A DNA stretch of 38,247 nucleotides from assembly GCA_017390585.1 (NCBI GenBank), contig JAFPBB010000052.1, forward strand, positions 1 to 38,247. The letters run 5' to 3'. Below, one piece after another: positions 26,679 through 34,448 of this stretch. Origin of the DNA: Tidjanibacter sp. (GTDB lineage: Bacteria; Bacteroidota; Bacteroidia; Bacteroidales; Rikenellaceae). The notes under the pieces are model-generated. The model was not told the DNA's origin, did not search any database, and saw only the letters and a program-made list of their open reading frames with translations. A program made the position numbers and the translations under genes. Each line of letters starts with the position of its first letter. Within the stretch, counting starts at the first letter, position 1.

Positions 26679-26731
26679 TGTGATGTGCTATTTATTTTTC
26701 ACAAAATTAAACATTTTTTTGACGAAAAGAG

Positions 26732-26739
26732 TATCTTTG
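26732..26739 (+). promoter_or_regulatory. Putative -7 element of mazG
   Basis: TATCTTTG matches TAnnTTTG. It lies 47 bases before the mazG ATG and downstream of the namZ start on the other strand, so the control regions are divergent. A T-run ending in G just upstream (26714-26721) is too close to be the -33 element. Confidence 0.55.
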
Positions 26740-26786
26740 TGGAATATAAACAGAGTCTAACCACAACAAAAAAGGATACAACGAAT

Positions 26787-27584
26787 ATGTACGAGAAGAA
26801 ACTTGAGGCCACGGCCCGCCTGCTCGAGGTGATGGACACCCTCCGAGAGAAGTGCCCCTGGGATAGGGAGCAAACCTTCGAGAGCCTCCGCAGCAACACC
26901 ATCGAGGAGTGCTTTGAGCTGGTCGATGCCATCACGGACAAAAATATGGAGGGTATCCGCGAGGAGTTGGGCGACCTGCTGCTCCACATCGTTTTCTACT
27001 CCAAGATGGGCCAGGAGCAGGGCAAGTTCGACTTTGCCGATGTGTGCAACTATCTCTGCGACAAGCTCGTCTATCGCCATCCCCACGTCTATGGCGACGT
27101 CCACGCCGACAACCCCGAGGAGGTAATCCACAATTGGGAGATGCTCAAACTCCGCGAGAAAGCTAAGAAGGAGCGCAAGGCCGCAGGAGGCGTTCTCTCT
27201 GGCGTGCCCCGCAGCCTGCCCGCAATGGTCAAGGCCTTCCGCATCGGTCAGAAAGCCGCATCGGCAGGTTTCGACTGGGAGAAAAAGGAGGACGTATGGG
27301 ACAAGGTGAAGGAGGAGATTGCAGAGGTGGAGACCGAAATTGCCAATGCCGACAAGGATAAACTCGAAGGCGAAATCGGCGACCTCTTCTTCTCGCTCAT
27401 CAACGCCTCGAGGCTCTATGGCATCGATCCCGAGACAGCCCTCGAGAGGACCAACAAGAAGTTTATGGCCCGCTTTTCGCACATCGAAAAGGGAGCTGCC
27501 GAGCTCGGCAAGGGGCTGGGAGAGATGAGCCTCGATGAGATGGAGACCCTCTGGCAGCAGGCCAAAGGAATCAAAAACGAATAA
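26787..27584 (+). CDS. mazG: Nucleoside triphosphate pyrophosphohydrolase MazG
   Basis: MazG hydrolyses NTPs and dNTPs to monophosphates and pyrophosphate, cleaning the pool of abnormal nucleotides. The 265-aa product has the two tandem MazG domains typical of the housekeeping form. The first has EKCPWDREQTFESLRSNTIEE and EELGDLLLHIVFYSKM. The second has KVKEEIAEVETEI and EGEIGDLFFSLINASR. The acidic ExxE and ExxD metal-binding residues are present in both. The ATG at 26787 begins the conserved part; the open frame extends upstream through the promoter and is not coding there. It lies 25 bases before the gamma-carbonic-anhydrase-like gene, likely co-transcribed. Confidence 0.95.
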   Translation: MYEKKLEATARLLEVMDTLREKCPWDREQTFESLRSNTIEECFELVDAITDKNMEGIREELGDLLLHIVFYSKMGQEQGKFDFADVCNYLCDKLVYRHPHVYGDVHADNPEEVIHNWEMLKLREKAKKERKAAGGVLSGVPRSLPAMVKAFRIGQKAASAGFDWEKKEDVWDKVKEEIAEVETEIANADKDKLEGEIGDLFFSLINASRLYGIDPETALERTNKKFMARFSHIEKGAAELGKGLGEMSLDEMETLWQQAKGIKNE

Positions 27585-27609
27585 TTCACAACACAACAAG
27601 CAGAAAGAT

Positions 27610-28155
27610 ATGGCAATCATTAAGAGTGTGAGGGGTTTCACCCCCAAGATCGGTAAAGGATCGATGGTGGCAGAGAACGCAACCATCGTTGGAAATGTGG
27701 AGATCGGCGAGGAGAGCAGCATCTGGTTTGGTGCGGTGATTCGTGGCGACGTCAACGCCATCCGCATCGGCAAGCGCTGCAACATCCAAGACGGAGCCTG
27801 CCTCCACGCCACCTACGACCTCTCGCCCCACCCCTCGGTGACCATCCTCGGTGACGGCGTGAGCGTGGGCCACAACGCCATCATCCACGGCGCACAAATC
27901 GGAGATGGGTGCCTGATTGGTATGGGTGCAACTGTGCTCGACAATGCAAAGGTTGGAGAGGGTTGCATCATCGCTGCCAACGCACTCGTAACAGCCAATT
28001 CGGTGTTGGAGCCCGGCGGCCTCTATGCAGGTGTTCCCGCCAAGAGGCTCAAGGAGGTCACCCCCGAGCAGCGAGTGAACACCCTCGAGCGCACCACCCG
28101 CGACTATATGCACTACGCGTCGTGGTTCCCCGAGTACTACGTCGACGAGGAGTAG
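27610..28155 (+). CDS. Gamma-class carbonic anhydrase-like protein
   Basis: A 181-aa left-handed beta-helix protein of the gamma carbonic anhydrase-like family (YrdA/PaaY type). Hexapeptide repeats run from residue 10 to about 145 (ENATIVGNVEIGEESSIWFG; NAIRIGKRCNIQDGACLH; VSVGHNAIIHGAQIGDGCLIG). The three metal-binding His are plausibly those of CLHAT and VGHNAIIHG. It ends with a helical tail. Trimers with metal at subunit interfaces are typical. Whether it has CO2 hydration activity cannot be told; many family members are of unknown substrate. Start at 27610 gives MAIIKSVRGFTPKIG, the family start. It follows mazG by 25 bases. Confidence 0.88.
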   Translation: MAIIKSVRGFTPKIGKGSMVAENATIVGNVEIGEESSIWFGAVIRGDVNAIRIGKRCNIQDGACLHATYDLSPHPSVTILGDGVSVGHNAIIHGAQIGDGCLIGMGATVLDNAKVGEGCIIAANALVTANSVLEPGGLYAGVPAKRLKEVTPEQRVNTLERTTRDYMHYASWFPEYYVDEE

Positions 28156-28169
28156 CCCCGGCGCCACGG

Positions 28170-28210
28170 TTGGTCGTAGCGACACATTTGGCCACACGCC
28201 ACCGTTGGTC
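28170..28210 (+). promoter_or_regulatory. TTGGYC repeats upstream of the histidine kinase gene
   Basis: TTGGTC at 28170-28175, TTGGCC at 28188-28193 and TTGGTC at 28205-28210 lie in the 108-base gap before the kinase gene. The same TTGGTC begins both direct repeats in front of the Cys-rich gene at 30227 and 30248. Self-regulation of the two-component system is possible, but the match is short and the spacing differs. Confidence 0.3.
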
Positions 28211-28263
28211 ACAGCGCTCCAATGGGCCCACCACAACTCAACCCACACTAACACGAACAAAAG

Positions 28264-29469
28264 ATGAACAGACGAGAACAATATCGCAAAGTGGCGATCA
28301 ACATACTGATATCCATCGTTATATCGATGGTGCTCAACTTTGCATACTTCGTGTTCCTAATGGTCGGCCCCAACCGCGAACCCGCACCCAAGGAGCCACC
28401 ACGGGTTGAAGTGGAGAACAAAGCCGAGGCAAAAAAGGTGGTCGAAAAGCTCACCGAGGTGGAGGTCGACTCCCTGAAGAGCCGCCTGATAATCCGCGAG
28501 GAGAATCTGGTGAAGCAAAGCGCACAGCGCAATCAGCCCAACCCTCTCGCCTCCTCCACAGGTACGCTCTTCATCATCCTCGACCTCTTCTTCTATGCGG
28601 CAGTCTCGATGGCATTCCTCTCGATTATGACCTCGCCGCGCCATTGGAAGCGCAGGAATAGGTATGGCCGCAGGGTGGCGGCGTGCATCATCCTACTGCT
28701 GCCCATCTACTTCCTGGCTCCACAGCTCACTTGGAGGGGCGAGATTGTCACCACGGCCCACGTTCTCTTCAGGCTCAATGCGCTGACCATTCTCAAGCTC
28801 GCCACCACCTTCATCATCGCCATCCTCTACGGCAAAATCTATGAATTGCTCTACACCAAGCAGTCCATAGAGATGGAGAACGAAATGCTCAAGAACGAGA
28901 ATCTCACCTGGCAGTACAACACGCTCATCAATCAGGTCAATCCCCACTTCCTCTTCAACTCGCTCAACTCGCTCTCGATGCTGGTGCGCGAGGAGAAGAG
29001 TGAGGATGCACTCACCTACATCTCCCGAATGAGCGACACCTATCGCTACATCATCGAAGAGGGCAAAGTGGAGCGAACCACCGTGGCCGACGAACTGCGC
29101 TTCCTGGAGGCCTATCGCTATCTGCTCGAGGTGCGCTACGCAGGCAAACTCCACATCAACGTCGAGGTGGACCACGCCTACGACGACTATGAGTTGCCCC
29201 CTCTCTCCATCCAACCGCTCATTGAGAATGCCGTTAAACACAACGCCATCACCTCCTCCAAGCCGCTCAACATCGACATCCACACCGAGGGCGACTACAT
29301 CGTAGTCTCCAACCCCATCCACCCCAAACTCCAAAAGGAGGAGAGCACGGGTATAGGTCTGGGCAACCTCTCGAGCCGCTACGAATTGGTCATAGGCCGC
29401 AAGGTGGAGGTCGAGTGTGACAACAACATCTTCCGCGTACGACTCCCTCTAAACCGCCCCACACGATGA
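28264..29469 (+). CDS. LytS/YehU-type sensor histidine kinase
   Basis: A 401-aa membrane sensor kinase. The N-terminal part has hydrophobic helices near residues 10-35, 95-120, 137-155 and 168-190, with a charged extracytoplasmic segment (about 36-90, KEPPRVEVENKAEAKKVVEK region) that could be the sensing part. A coiled coil (about 195-220) leads to the His_kinase domain with NPHFLFNSLNSL (phosphorylated His228), then an ATPase domain with LPPLSIQPLIENAVKH (N box) and GIGLGNLSSRYEL (G box). It overlaps the LytTR regulator gene by 4 bases (ATGA), so they are translated together. The genes downstream, a cysteine-array lipoprotein and an outer-membrane barrel, are its likely targets. Confidence 0.93.
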   Translation: MNRREQYRKVAINILISIVISMVLNFAYFVFLMVGPNREPAPKEPPRVEVENKAEAKKVVEKLTEVEVDSLKSRLIIREENLVKQSAQRNQPNPLASSTGTLFIILDLFFYAAVSMAFLSIMTSPRHWKRRNRYGRRVAACIILLLPIYFLAPQLTWRGEIVTTAHVLFRLNALTILKLATTFIIAILYGKIYELLYTKQSIEMENEMLKNENLTWQYNTLINQVNPHFLFNSLNSLSMLVREEKSEDALTYISRMSDTYRYIIEEGKVERTTVADELRFLEAYRYLLEVRYAGKLHINVEVDHAYDDYELPPLSIQPLIENAVKHNAITSSKPLNIDIHTEGDYIVVSNPIHPKLQKEESTGIGLGNLSSRYELVIGRKVEVECDNNIFRVRLPLNRPTR

Positions 29470-30209
29470 AAGCAATAATCATTGAGGACGAGACCGCTGC
29501 CGCACGCAACCTCAAAGTGCTGCTCGCCTCCTCCCATCCCGAAATAGACATAGTGGCCACGCTCGAGAGCATCGAGGAGAGCGTCGAATGGTTCGGAAAC
29601 AATCCGGCCCCCGACTTGGTCTTTATGGACATCCATCTGGCCGACGGCAATGCCTTCCGCATCTTCGACACCACCGAGATTGCCGCACCTATTATATTTA
29701 CTACCGCCTACGACCAATATGCCCTCGAGGCATTCAAGGTGTGTGGCATCGACTACCTGCTCAAACCCCTCAAAGCCGAAGAACTCGAGAGGGCCATCCG
29801 CAAGTTCACCTCGCTCACCTCGGCAGGCAGAGGCGACTACAACCGCCGCGTGCAGGATATGGTCGAAAAGAGCCGCAGTAGGACCCTCCTGGCCAAAGTG
29901 CGCGACAAACTCATCCCCATTGCCGAGGGCGAGATAGCCTTCTTCTACACCTCCAATGAGCAGGTGTGCGTCACCACCATTGATGGTAAGACCTACCCCA
30001 TAGACGGCACTCTGGAGGGAATCTATGGAGAGTATGGCGGTGAGCAGTTTTTCCGTGCCAACCGCCAATTCATCGTCGCCCGCAAAGCCATCCGCGACAT
30101 CTCCGTGTGGTTTGGCAGCAGGCTCTCCGTCAACCTTACGGTGGCCACGCCGGAGCGAATAATCATCAGCAAGGCCCGCTCGTCGGAATTCAAGGAGTGG
30201 CTGAGGTAG
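29466..30209 (+). CDS. LytTR-family response regulator
   Basis: A 247-aa regulator. The receiver domain (about residues 1-120) has the acidic pair in IIIEDE, the phosphorylated Asp55 in LVFMDIHL, the Thr of IIFTTAYDQYA and the Lys of YLLKPL. The C-terminal LytTR DNA-binding domain (about 145-245) has KLIPIAEGEIAFFYTSNEQV, FFRANRQFIVARKAIRDI and a basic end. LytTR proteins bind pairs of direct repeats about two helical turns apart, and just such a pair (21-bp offset) lies right after this gene at 30227-30264. It is coupled to the kinase gene by a 4-base overlap. Confidence 0.94.
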   Translation: MKAIIIEDETAAARNLKVLLASSHPEIDIVATLESIEESVEWFGNNPAPDLVFMDIHLADGNAFRIFDTTEIAAPIIFTTAYDQYALEAFKVCGIDYLLKPLKAEELERAIRKFTSLTSAGRGDYNRRVQDMVEKSRSRTLLAKVRDKLIPIAEGEIAFFYTSNEQVCVTTIDGKTYPIDGTLEGIYGEYGGEQFFRANRQFIVARKAIRDISVWFGSRLSVNLTVATPERIIISKARSSEFKEWLR

Positions 30210-30226
30210 GTATTTCGCCAACGAGG

Positions 30227-30264
30227 TTGGTCGGTTCACCCCCTATTTTGGTCGTTTCACCCCC
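30227..30264 (+). promoter_or_regulatory. Tandem direct repeats, probable LytTR operator
   Basis: TTGGTCGGTTCACCCCC (30227-30243) and TTGGTCGTTTCACCCCC (30248-30264) differ at one base in 17 and are offset by exactly 21 bp, two helical turns. This is the known geometry of LytTR operators. They lie 31 bases upstream of the -7 element of the Cys-rich gene. No TTTG is found at the -33 position, as expected for a promoter that needs an activator. Confidence 0.65.
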
Positions 30265-30294
30265 ATCGTGGCTCCATCTGGGGCCACGTTGTGC

Positions 30295-30302
30295 TATCTT
30301 TG
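30295..30302 (+). promoter_or_regulatory. Putative -7 element of the Cys-array gene
   Basis: TATCTTTG matches TAnnTTTG. The leader to the ATG at 30369 is about 60 bases and A-rich. It stands downstream of the tandem direct repeats, in the intergenic gap after the response regulator. Confidence 0.6.
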
Positions 30303-30368
30303 TAATCGTAGAGAAGTGTGAACACGAAAAAAATAACAATACAATAAACCTCCAAAAAACTTACAACT

Positions 30369-31307
30369 ATGAAAGCCATTCAGAAAGTTCTTATCGCGGC
30401 AGCAGCCGTATTGGCAATGACCGCTTGTTCGGCACAGGACAAACCCAAATTCAACGAGAAAGAGTATGCAGAGCGCAAGACCGAGCGTCTGGACGCCATC
30501 GTAGACCTCACCGACGCACAGGAGAAAGAGGTCTATGCCGTATATCTCCAGCAGGGTCAGGACATCAAGAAACATATCAAGGCTATGAAGAAAGAGGCTT
30601 GCGATATGAAGCGTCCCGACGGCAAGAAAGCTGACTGCAAAAAAGCCGAGTGCGACAAGGCTAACTGCACCAAGAAAGCAGAGTGCAACAAAGCTGACTG
30701 CAAGAAAGATTGCGCCACCTGCACCAAGAAAGCAGAGTGCAACAAGGCCGACTGCAAGAAAGATTGCGCCACTTGCGACAAAAAAGCTGAGTGCAAGAAG
30801 GCTGACTGCAAAAAAGATTGCGCCACCTGCACCAAAAAGGCAGAGTGCAACAAGGCCGACTGCAAGAAAGATTGCGCCACTTGCGACAAAAAAGCAGAGT
30901 GCAAAAAGGCTGAGTGCGACAAAGCAAAATGCACCAAGAAGGCTGAGTGCAACAAGGCTGACTGCAAGAAAGATTGCGCTACTTGCGACAAGAAGGCTGA
31001 GTGCAAAAAAGCTGACTGCAAGAAAGATTGCGCTACCTGCGACAAAAAAGCTGAGTGCAAGAAAGGCGAGTGTGACAAAGCTAAATGTGACAAAAAGGCT
31101 GAGTGCGACAAGGTGAAATGCGACAAGAGAACTCCTCGCAAACCCCACTTCAAACACAACCCTGAAGCGCGCAAAGCTCACTTCGAGAAACTCAACACCA
31201 TCCTCACCCCCGAGCAGGTGGCAAAACTCAAAGAGCACCACGCAAAACGCTTTGAGCACGCACACAAAGCACAGCAGTGCTGCCCCACCGAGAACTGCCA
31301 GAAATAG
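30369..31307 (+). CDS. Cysteine-array lipoprotein with Spy/CpxP-like ends
   Basis: A 312-aa protein with a lipoprotein-type signal (VLAMTAC, lipidated Cys20). Residues 30-75 are helical with an LTDAQ motif (47-51); residues 252-300 are helical, His-rich, with LTPEQ (279-283). Such LTxxQ helices occur in Spy/CpxP-type periplasmic proteins, including DUF4890 of Bacteroidetes. Between them residues 90-251 hold 35 Cys, almost all others being Lys, Ala, Asp, Glu, Asn and Thr. Through most of the array the Cys spacing repeats as 6, 5, 4, 3 (period 18; for example Cys118, 124, 129, 133, 136). The tail adds QQCCPTENC. No aromatic residue lies in the array. Metal binding or thiol buffering in the envelope is inferred. 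It follows a two-component system and a probable operator, and is 75 bases from the outer-membrane barrel gene. Confidence 0.9.
   Translation: MKAIQKVLIAAAAVLAMTACSAQDKPKFNEKEYAERKTERLDAIVDLTDAQEKEVYAVYLQQGQDIKKHIKAMKKEACDMKRPDGKKADCKKAECDKANCTKKAECNKADCKKDCATCTKKAECNKADCKKDCATCDKKAECKKADCKKDCATCTKKAECNKADCKKDCATCDKKAECKKAECDKAKCTKKAECNKADCKKDCATCDKKAECKKADCKKDCATCDKKAECKKGECDKAKCDKKAECDKVKCDKRTPRKPHFKHNPEARKAHFEKLNTILTPEQVAKLKEHHAKRFEHAHKAQQCCPTENCQK
30666..31130 (+). repeat. 54-bp tandem repeats inside the Cys-array gene
   Basis: Units of 54 bp start at 30666, 30720, 30774 and 30828, with two further full units and diverged half-units after an insertion. They encode the 18-residue period of the protein. 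Adjacent copies differ mainly at third positions and in Asn/Lys or Thr/Asp swaps, so the array has been kept under protein-level constraint while likely expanding and contracting by slippage or recombination. Confidence 0.85.
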
Positions 31308-31315
31308 GTTTTTCG

Positions 31316-31348
31316 CCCCTGGCAATCCCCTGGCAATCCCCTACCAAT
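31316..31348 (+). repeat. Three 11-bp direct repeats before the outer-membrane gene
   Basis: CCCCTGGCAAT twice, then CCCCTACCAAT, in perfect 11-bp phase, one DNA turn each. They occupy the 75-base gap between the Cys-array gene and the barrel gene, 34 bases before its ATG. A weak -7-like TAGTTTTT lies at 31352-31359. They could be a binding site or simple slippage. Confidence 0.5.
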
Positions 31349-31382
31349 CAATAGTTTTTAGAAAACGATAATCAGACACACA

Positions 31383-34274
31383 ATGAATAGGCTGATAGCA
31401 CTTATCGGTACACTCGTTCTGGGCATTGGAACTTCCTTTGCCCAGACGACGGGTGTCCTAAGAGCAACCCTCAACGACAGCAAAACCGGCGAAGGAATCA
31501 ACGGCGCAGTGATAGAACTCACCAATAGCGCCAATGGCAAACAGCAGTACTACACCTCCGGCTACCAAGGCAAAATCGAGATCAAAAACCTCACCACAGC
31601 CACCTACCAGATGGTTATCACCTATCTCGGCTACAAGGACTACAAGCAGGAAGTGAAGATCAAGGCCGGTAACAACAACCTCGGAACAATCAAGTTCGAG
31701 GAGGACGCCACCATCATCGACCAAGTGGAAATCAAAGGTTTCCTCGGCACCTCACAAAAGGGTGACACCGTGAGCTACAACGCCTCGGCCTTCAAAACCG
31801 TGCGCGACGCAAGCGCAGAGGGCCTGCTGGCCAAAATGCCCGGCATCACCGTCAACTCCGACGGCTCGGTGGATGCACAGGGCGAGTCGGTGGGTAAGGT
31901 ATTCGTGGATGGCAAAGAGTTCTTCGGCGACGATGTGGCCACCACCATCAAAACCATCCCCGCAGAGATGGTCTCCAAAGTGGAGGTCTACGACAAACTC
32001 TCCGATAAGGCAGAGTTCACGGGTCTCGACGACGGCGAGGGCTACAAAGCCATCAACATCGTCACCACCCTCGGCAAACGTAAAGGAGTGTTTGGTAAGG
32101 TCTACGGCTCCTACGGCTACCCCGATAAGTACAGCCTCGGTGGCAATGCCAACATCTTCCACGGCGACGAGAAAATCTCCATCATCGCTATGGCCAACAA
32201 CATCAACCAGCTCAACTTCTCCTTTGAGGATATCGTGGGCGCAGCGTCCTCCGCTCAAGGCGGCGGTGGTGGCGGCGGTATGGGCCCCGGAAGAGGTATG
32301 GGTATGGCACGCAACTTTATGGTGCGCCCAATGTCGGGCATCTCCACGGTGCAGTCCATCGGTCTGAACTACGCCAACCAATGGGAGAAGCTGGAGCTCC
32401 AGAGTAGCTACTTCTTCAACCACACCAGCACCATCAACCACAACACTCGCGACCGCATCTCCTACGCAAGCGACAACTACAGCGAACACTCATACAGCGA
32501 GAGCGACTCCGAGTCGGAGAACTGGAACCACCGTCTCAATCTGCGCTTGGACTACAAGTTCAGCAAAACGCAGTCGCTGATGGTGCGCGCCAACGCAAGT
32601 CTCCAGCAGTATGAGAGCCTCAACACAGGTAACGAGCTCATCTCCAACAACATCACCGGCGAGAATCTCAAGCAGATGACCTCCCAGCAGAATGACGACC
32701 GCGTGGGTACCTATGGCAACGTCTTTGCCCTCTATCGCACCCGTCTCGGCAAGCCAGGCAGAACTGTGACGGTCAACTCCAGGGTGAATTGGAACAGCTC
32801 GGAGAGCAACCAACTCCCCATCTACACCTACACCATCCCCGCAGACTCGGTCTACAAGAATATCATTGAGCGCATCTCGGGTAGCAACAGCGTCAGGGCC
32901 GAGGTCACCTACACCGAGCCCTTCAGCGAAAAGGCACAGATGGACATCGAGTATGAGTTCCAGCACAACCTCAACGACCAGAACAAGACCACCGAGGTCT
33001 ATATCAACAATGTCCTCGACCCCACTCTGGGTACACTTATGACCAACATCTCGGAGAGTGGCTACACCACCCATCGCGTGGGCCCCGGCTTCAACTACTC
33101 AACAGAGATGACCAAGTTCAACTTCCAGTTGCGCTACCAACACTCCTCGCTCAACAATGAGCAGACCCTCCCACGTCCTCTCTCGCAGAGCTACAACTTC
33201 AACGACCTGACCTATAGGGGTAACTTGACGGTCAACTTCAACAAGACCAACGTATTGCGTGTGAGAATGCACTCCCGCACCCAGAACCCCTCCATCAGTC
33301 AGTTGCAGGACATAACCGATGTGAACGGCACCAGCTACACCGCAGGTAACCCCGACCTCAAGCCCAGCTACTCACACCAGCTGATGACCTTCTACACCAA
33401 CACCAACATCGAGAAAGGACGCACACTGATGTTGCACGCAGGTATGTGGGCCACCACAAGGTCTATCGCCTCGGCAATGCAGATGAACAACCCCGGATTT
33501 GTCATCCCCGGCTACAATGGTCAGACCCTCGGCGTGGGCAACACCTACAGCACCTACGAGAACATCTCCGGCGCCAACAACTGGAACCTCTTTGCAGGCT
33601 TCAGTCTCGGCTTCCCCATCGAGGTGCTCAAGAGCAACCTCACCTTTGGTGTCAACACCAACCTCAGCAGCTCGCCCAGCAAAATCAACAACTACCTCAA
33701 CATTATGCGCGGCCAGAGCTACTCGGGTAACATCCAGCTCGGTAGCAACGTCTCGGAGAACTTGGACTTCACCCTCTCCTACAACATCAGCTACTCGCTC
33801 AACGACAACAAGTCGGAGCTCCACACACAGCACAACCGCTACTTCAACCACAGCGCAAGAGCCGACCTGAAGTGGATCGCCTGGAAGGGCTTCACCCTCA
33901 CCGCCAACGGTACCTACAACCAATATAAGGGTATTACCGACAACTACAATGAGGAGATTCTCTTGTGCAATGCCTACATCGGCAAGAAACTCTTCAAGGA
34001 TGAGAGGGGTGAGTTGAGCATCGGTGTCAACGACATCTTCAACCAGAATCGCGACTTCCGTCGCAACGTCGGCACCAACTACATTGAGAATACCACCAAC
34101 CTCGCCATCGGCAGGTATGTGGCCGTACAGTTTGTCTACAACATCCGCGCCTATGGCAAGGGCTCCTCTGCCCGCGACTTCGACAATATGGGAATGGGCG
34201 GCGGTATGGGCCCCGGAGGCGGTATGGGCCCCGGCGGAGGCAGAATGCGTCCCCACGGCGGTATGCACCGATAG
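31383..34274 (+). CDS. Outer-membrane beta-barrel protein with Gly/Met-rich segments
   Basis: A 963-aa protein with a signal peptide (MNRLIALIGTLVLGIGTSFA), a carboxypeptidase-regulatory-like beta-sandwich (about 25-105: VLRATLNDSKTGEGINGAVIEL, YQMVITYLGYKDY), a TonB-receptor plug-like domain (about 115-225: GDTVSYNASAFKT, LLAKMPGITVNSDGSV, GKVFVDGKEFFGDD) and a large C-terminal barrel like the Bacteroidetes outer-membrane barrel family related to TonB-dependent receptors. A Gly/Met-rich loop (about 292-320: GGGGGGGMGPGRGMGMARN) and a similar C-terminal tail (MGPGGGMGPGGG, ending PHGGMHR) are unusual and could bind metal ions (inference). I see no clear TonB box. It follows the Cys-array gene and is closed by two terminators, so the two are likely co-regulated by the upstream kinase/regulator pair. 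Confidence 0.88.
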   Translation: MNRLIALIGTLVLGIGTSFAQTTGVLRATLNDSKTGEGINGAVIELTNSANGKQQYYTSGYQGKIEIKNLTTATYQMVITYLGYKDYKQEVKIKAGNNNLGTIKFEEDATIIDQVEIKGFLGTSQKGDTVSYNASAFKTVRDASAEGLLAKMPGITVNSDGSVDAQGESVGKVFVDGKEFFGDDVATTIKTIPAEMVSKVEVYDKLSDKAEFTGLDDGEGYKAINIVTTLGKRKGVFGKVYGSYGYPDKYSLGGNANIFHGDEKISIIAMANNINQLNFSFEDIVGAASSAQGGGGGGGMGPGRGMGMARNFMVRPMSGISTVQSIGLNYANQWEKLELQSSYFFNHTSTINHNTRDRISYASDNYSEHSYSESDSESENWNHRLNLRLDYKFSKTQSLMVRANASLQQYESLNTGNELISNNITGENLKQMTSQQNDDRVGTYGNVFALYRTRLGKPGRTVTVNSRVNWNSSESNQLPIYTYTIPADSVYKNIIERISGSNSVRAEVTYTEPFSEKAQMDIEYEFQHNLNDQNKTTEVYINNVLDPTLGTLMTNISESGYTTHRVGPGFNYSTEMTKFNFQLRYQHSSLNNEQTLPRPLSQSYNFNDLTYRGNLTVNFNKTNVLRVRMHSRTQNPSISQLQDITDVNGTSYTAGNPDLKPSYSHQLMTFYTNTNIEKGRTLMLHAGMWATTRSIASAMQMNNPGFVIPGYNGQTLGVGNTYSTYENISGANNWNLFAGFSLGFPIEVLKSNLTFGVNTNLSSSPSKINNYLNIMRGQSYSGNIQLGSNVSENLDFTLSYNISYSLNDNKSELHTQHNRYFNHSARADLKWIAWKGFTLTANGTYNQYKGITDNYNEEILLCNAYIGKKLFKDERGELSIGVNDIFNQNRDFRRNVGTNYIENTTNLAIGRYVAVQFVYNIRAYGKGSSARDFDNMGMGGGMGPGGGMGPGGGRMRPHGGMHR

Positions 34275-34326
34275 AAAACGATTGAACATCAGAAGATAAA
34301 TCCTCGAGGGGATCAGCTCCCGAGGT

Positions 34327-34368
34327 TGGCGGGAAGGATTTTTGTGGTTGCCCTCCCGCCATTTTTTT
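34327..34368 (+). terminator. Terminator of the outer-membrane barrel gene
   Basis: TGGCGGGA (34327-34334) pairs with TCCCGCCA (34354-34361), then seven T. The loop is 19 nt. It lies 53 bases after the stop. Confidence 0.75.
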
Positions 34369-34415
34369 GTCCCGCCGAGTGGCATAACATAGGGATGGGA
34401 GCCACAGAGGACATG

Positions 34416-34448
34416 AAAAAAGGAGAGAACGTTGTTCTCTCCTTTTTT
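34416..34448 (+). terminator. Second terminator, bidirectional
   Basis: Perfect stem of AAAAAAGGAGAGAAC with GTTCTCTCCTTTTTT around a GTT loop. The A-run and T-run make it work on both strands. It marks the end of the chromosome-like block before the AT-rich island. Confidence 0.85.

Noticed and set aside
30557-31174. 205-codon minus-strand frame with repeated HSAFLSQVAQSFLQSA-type sequence
   Set aside because: Antisense image of the Cys-array repeats; the plus strand has the signal peptide, promoter and LTxxQ motifs.
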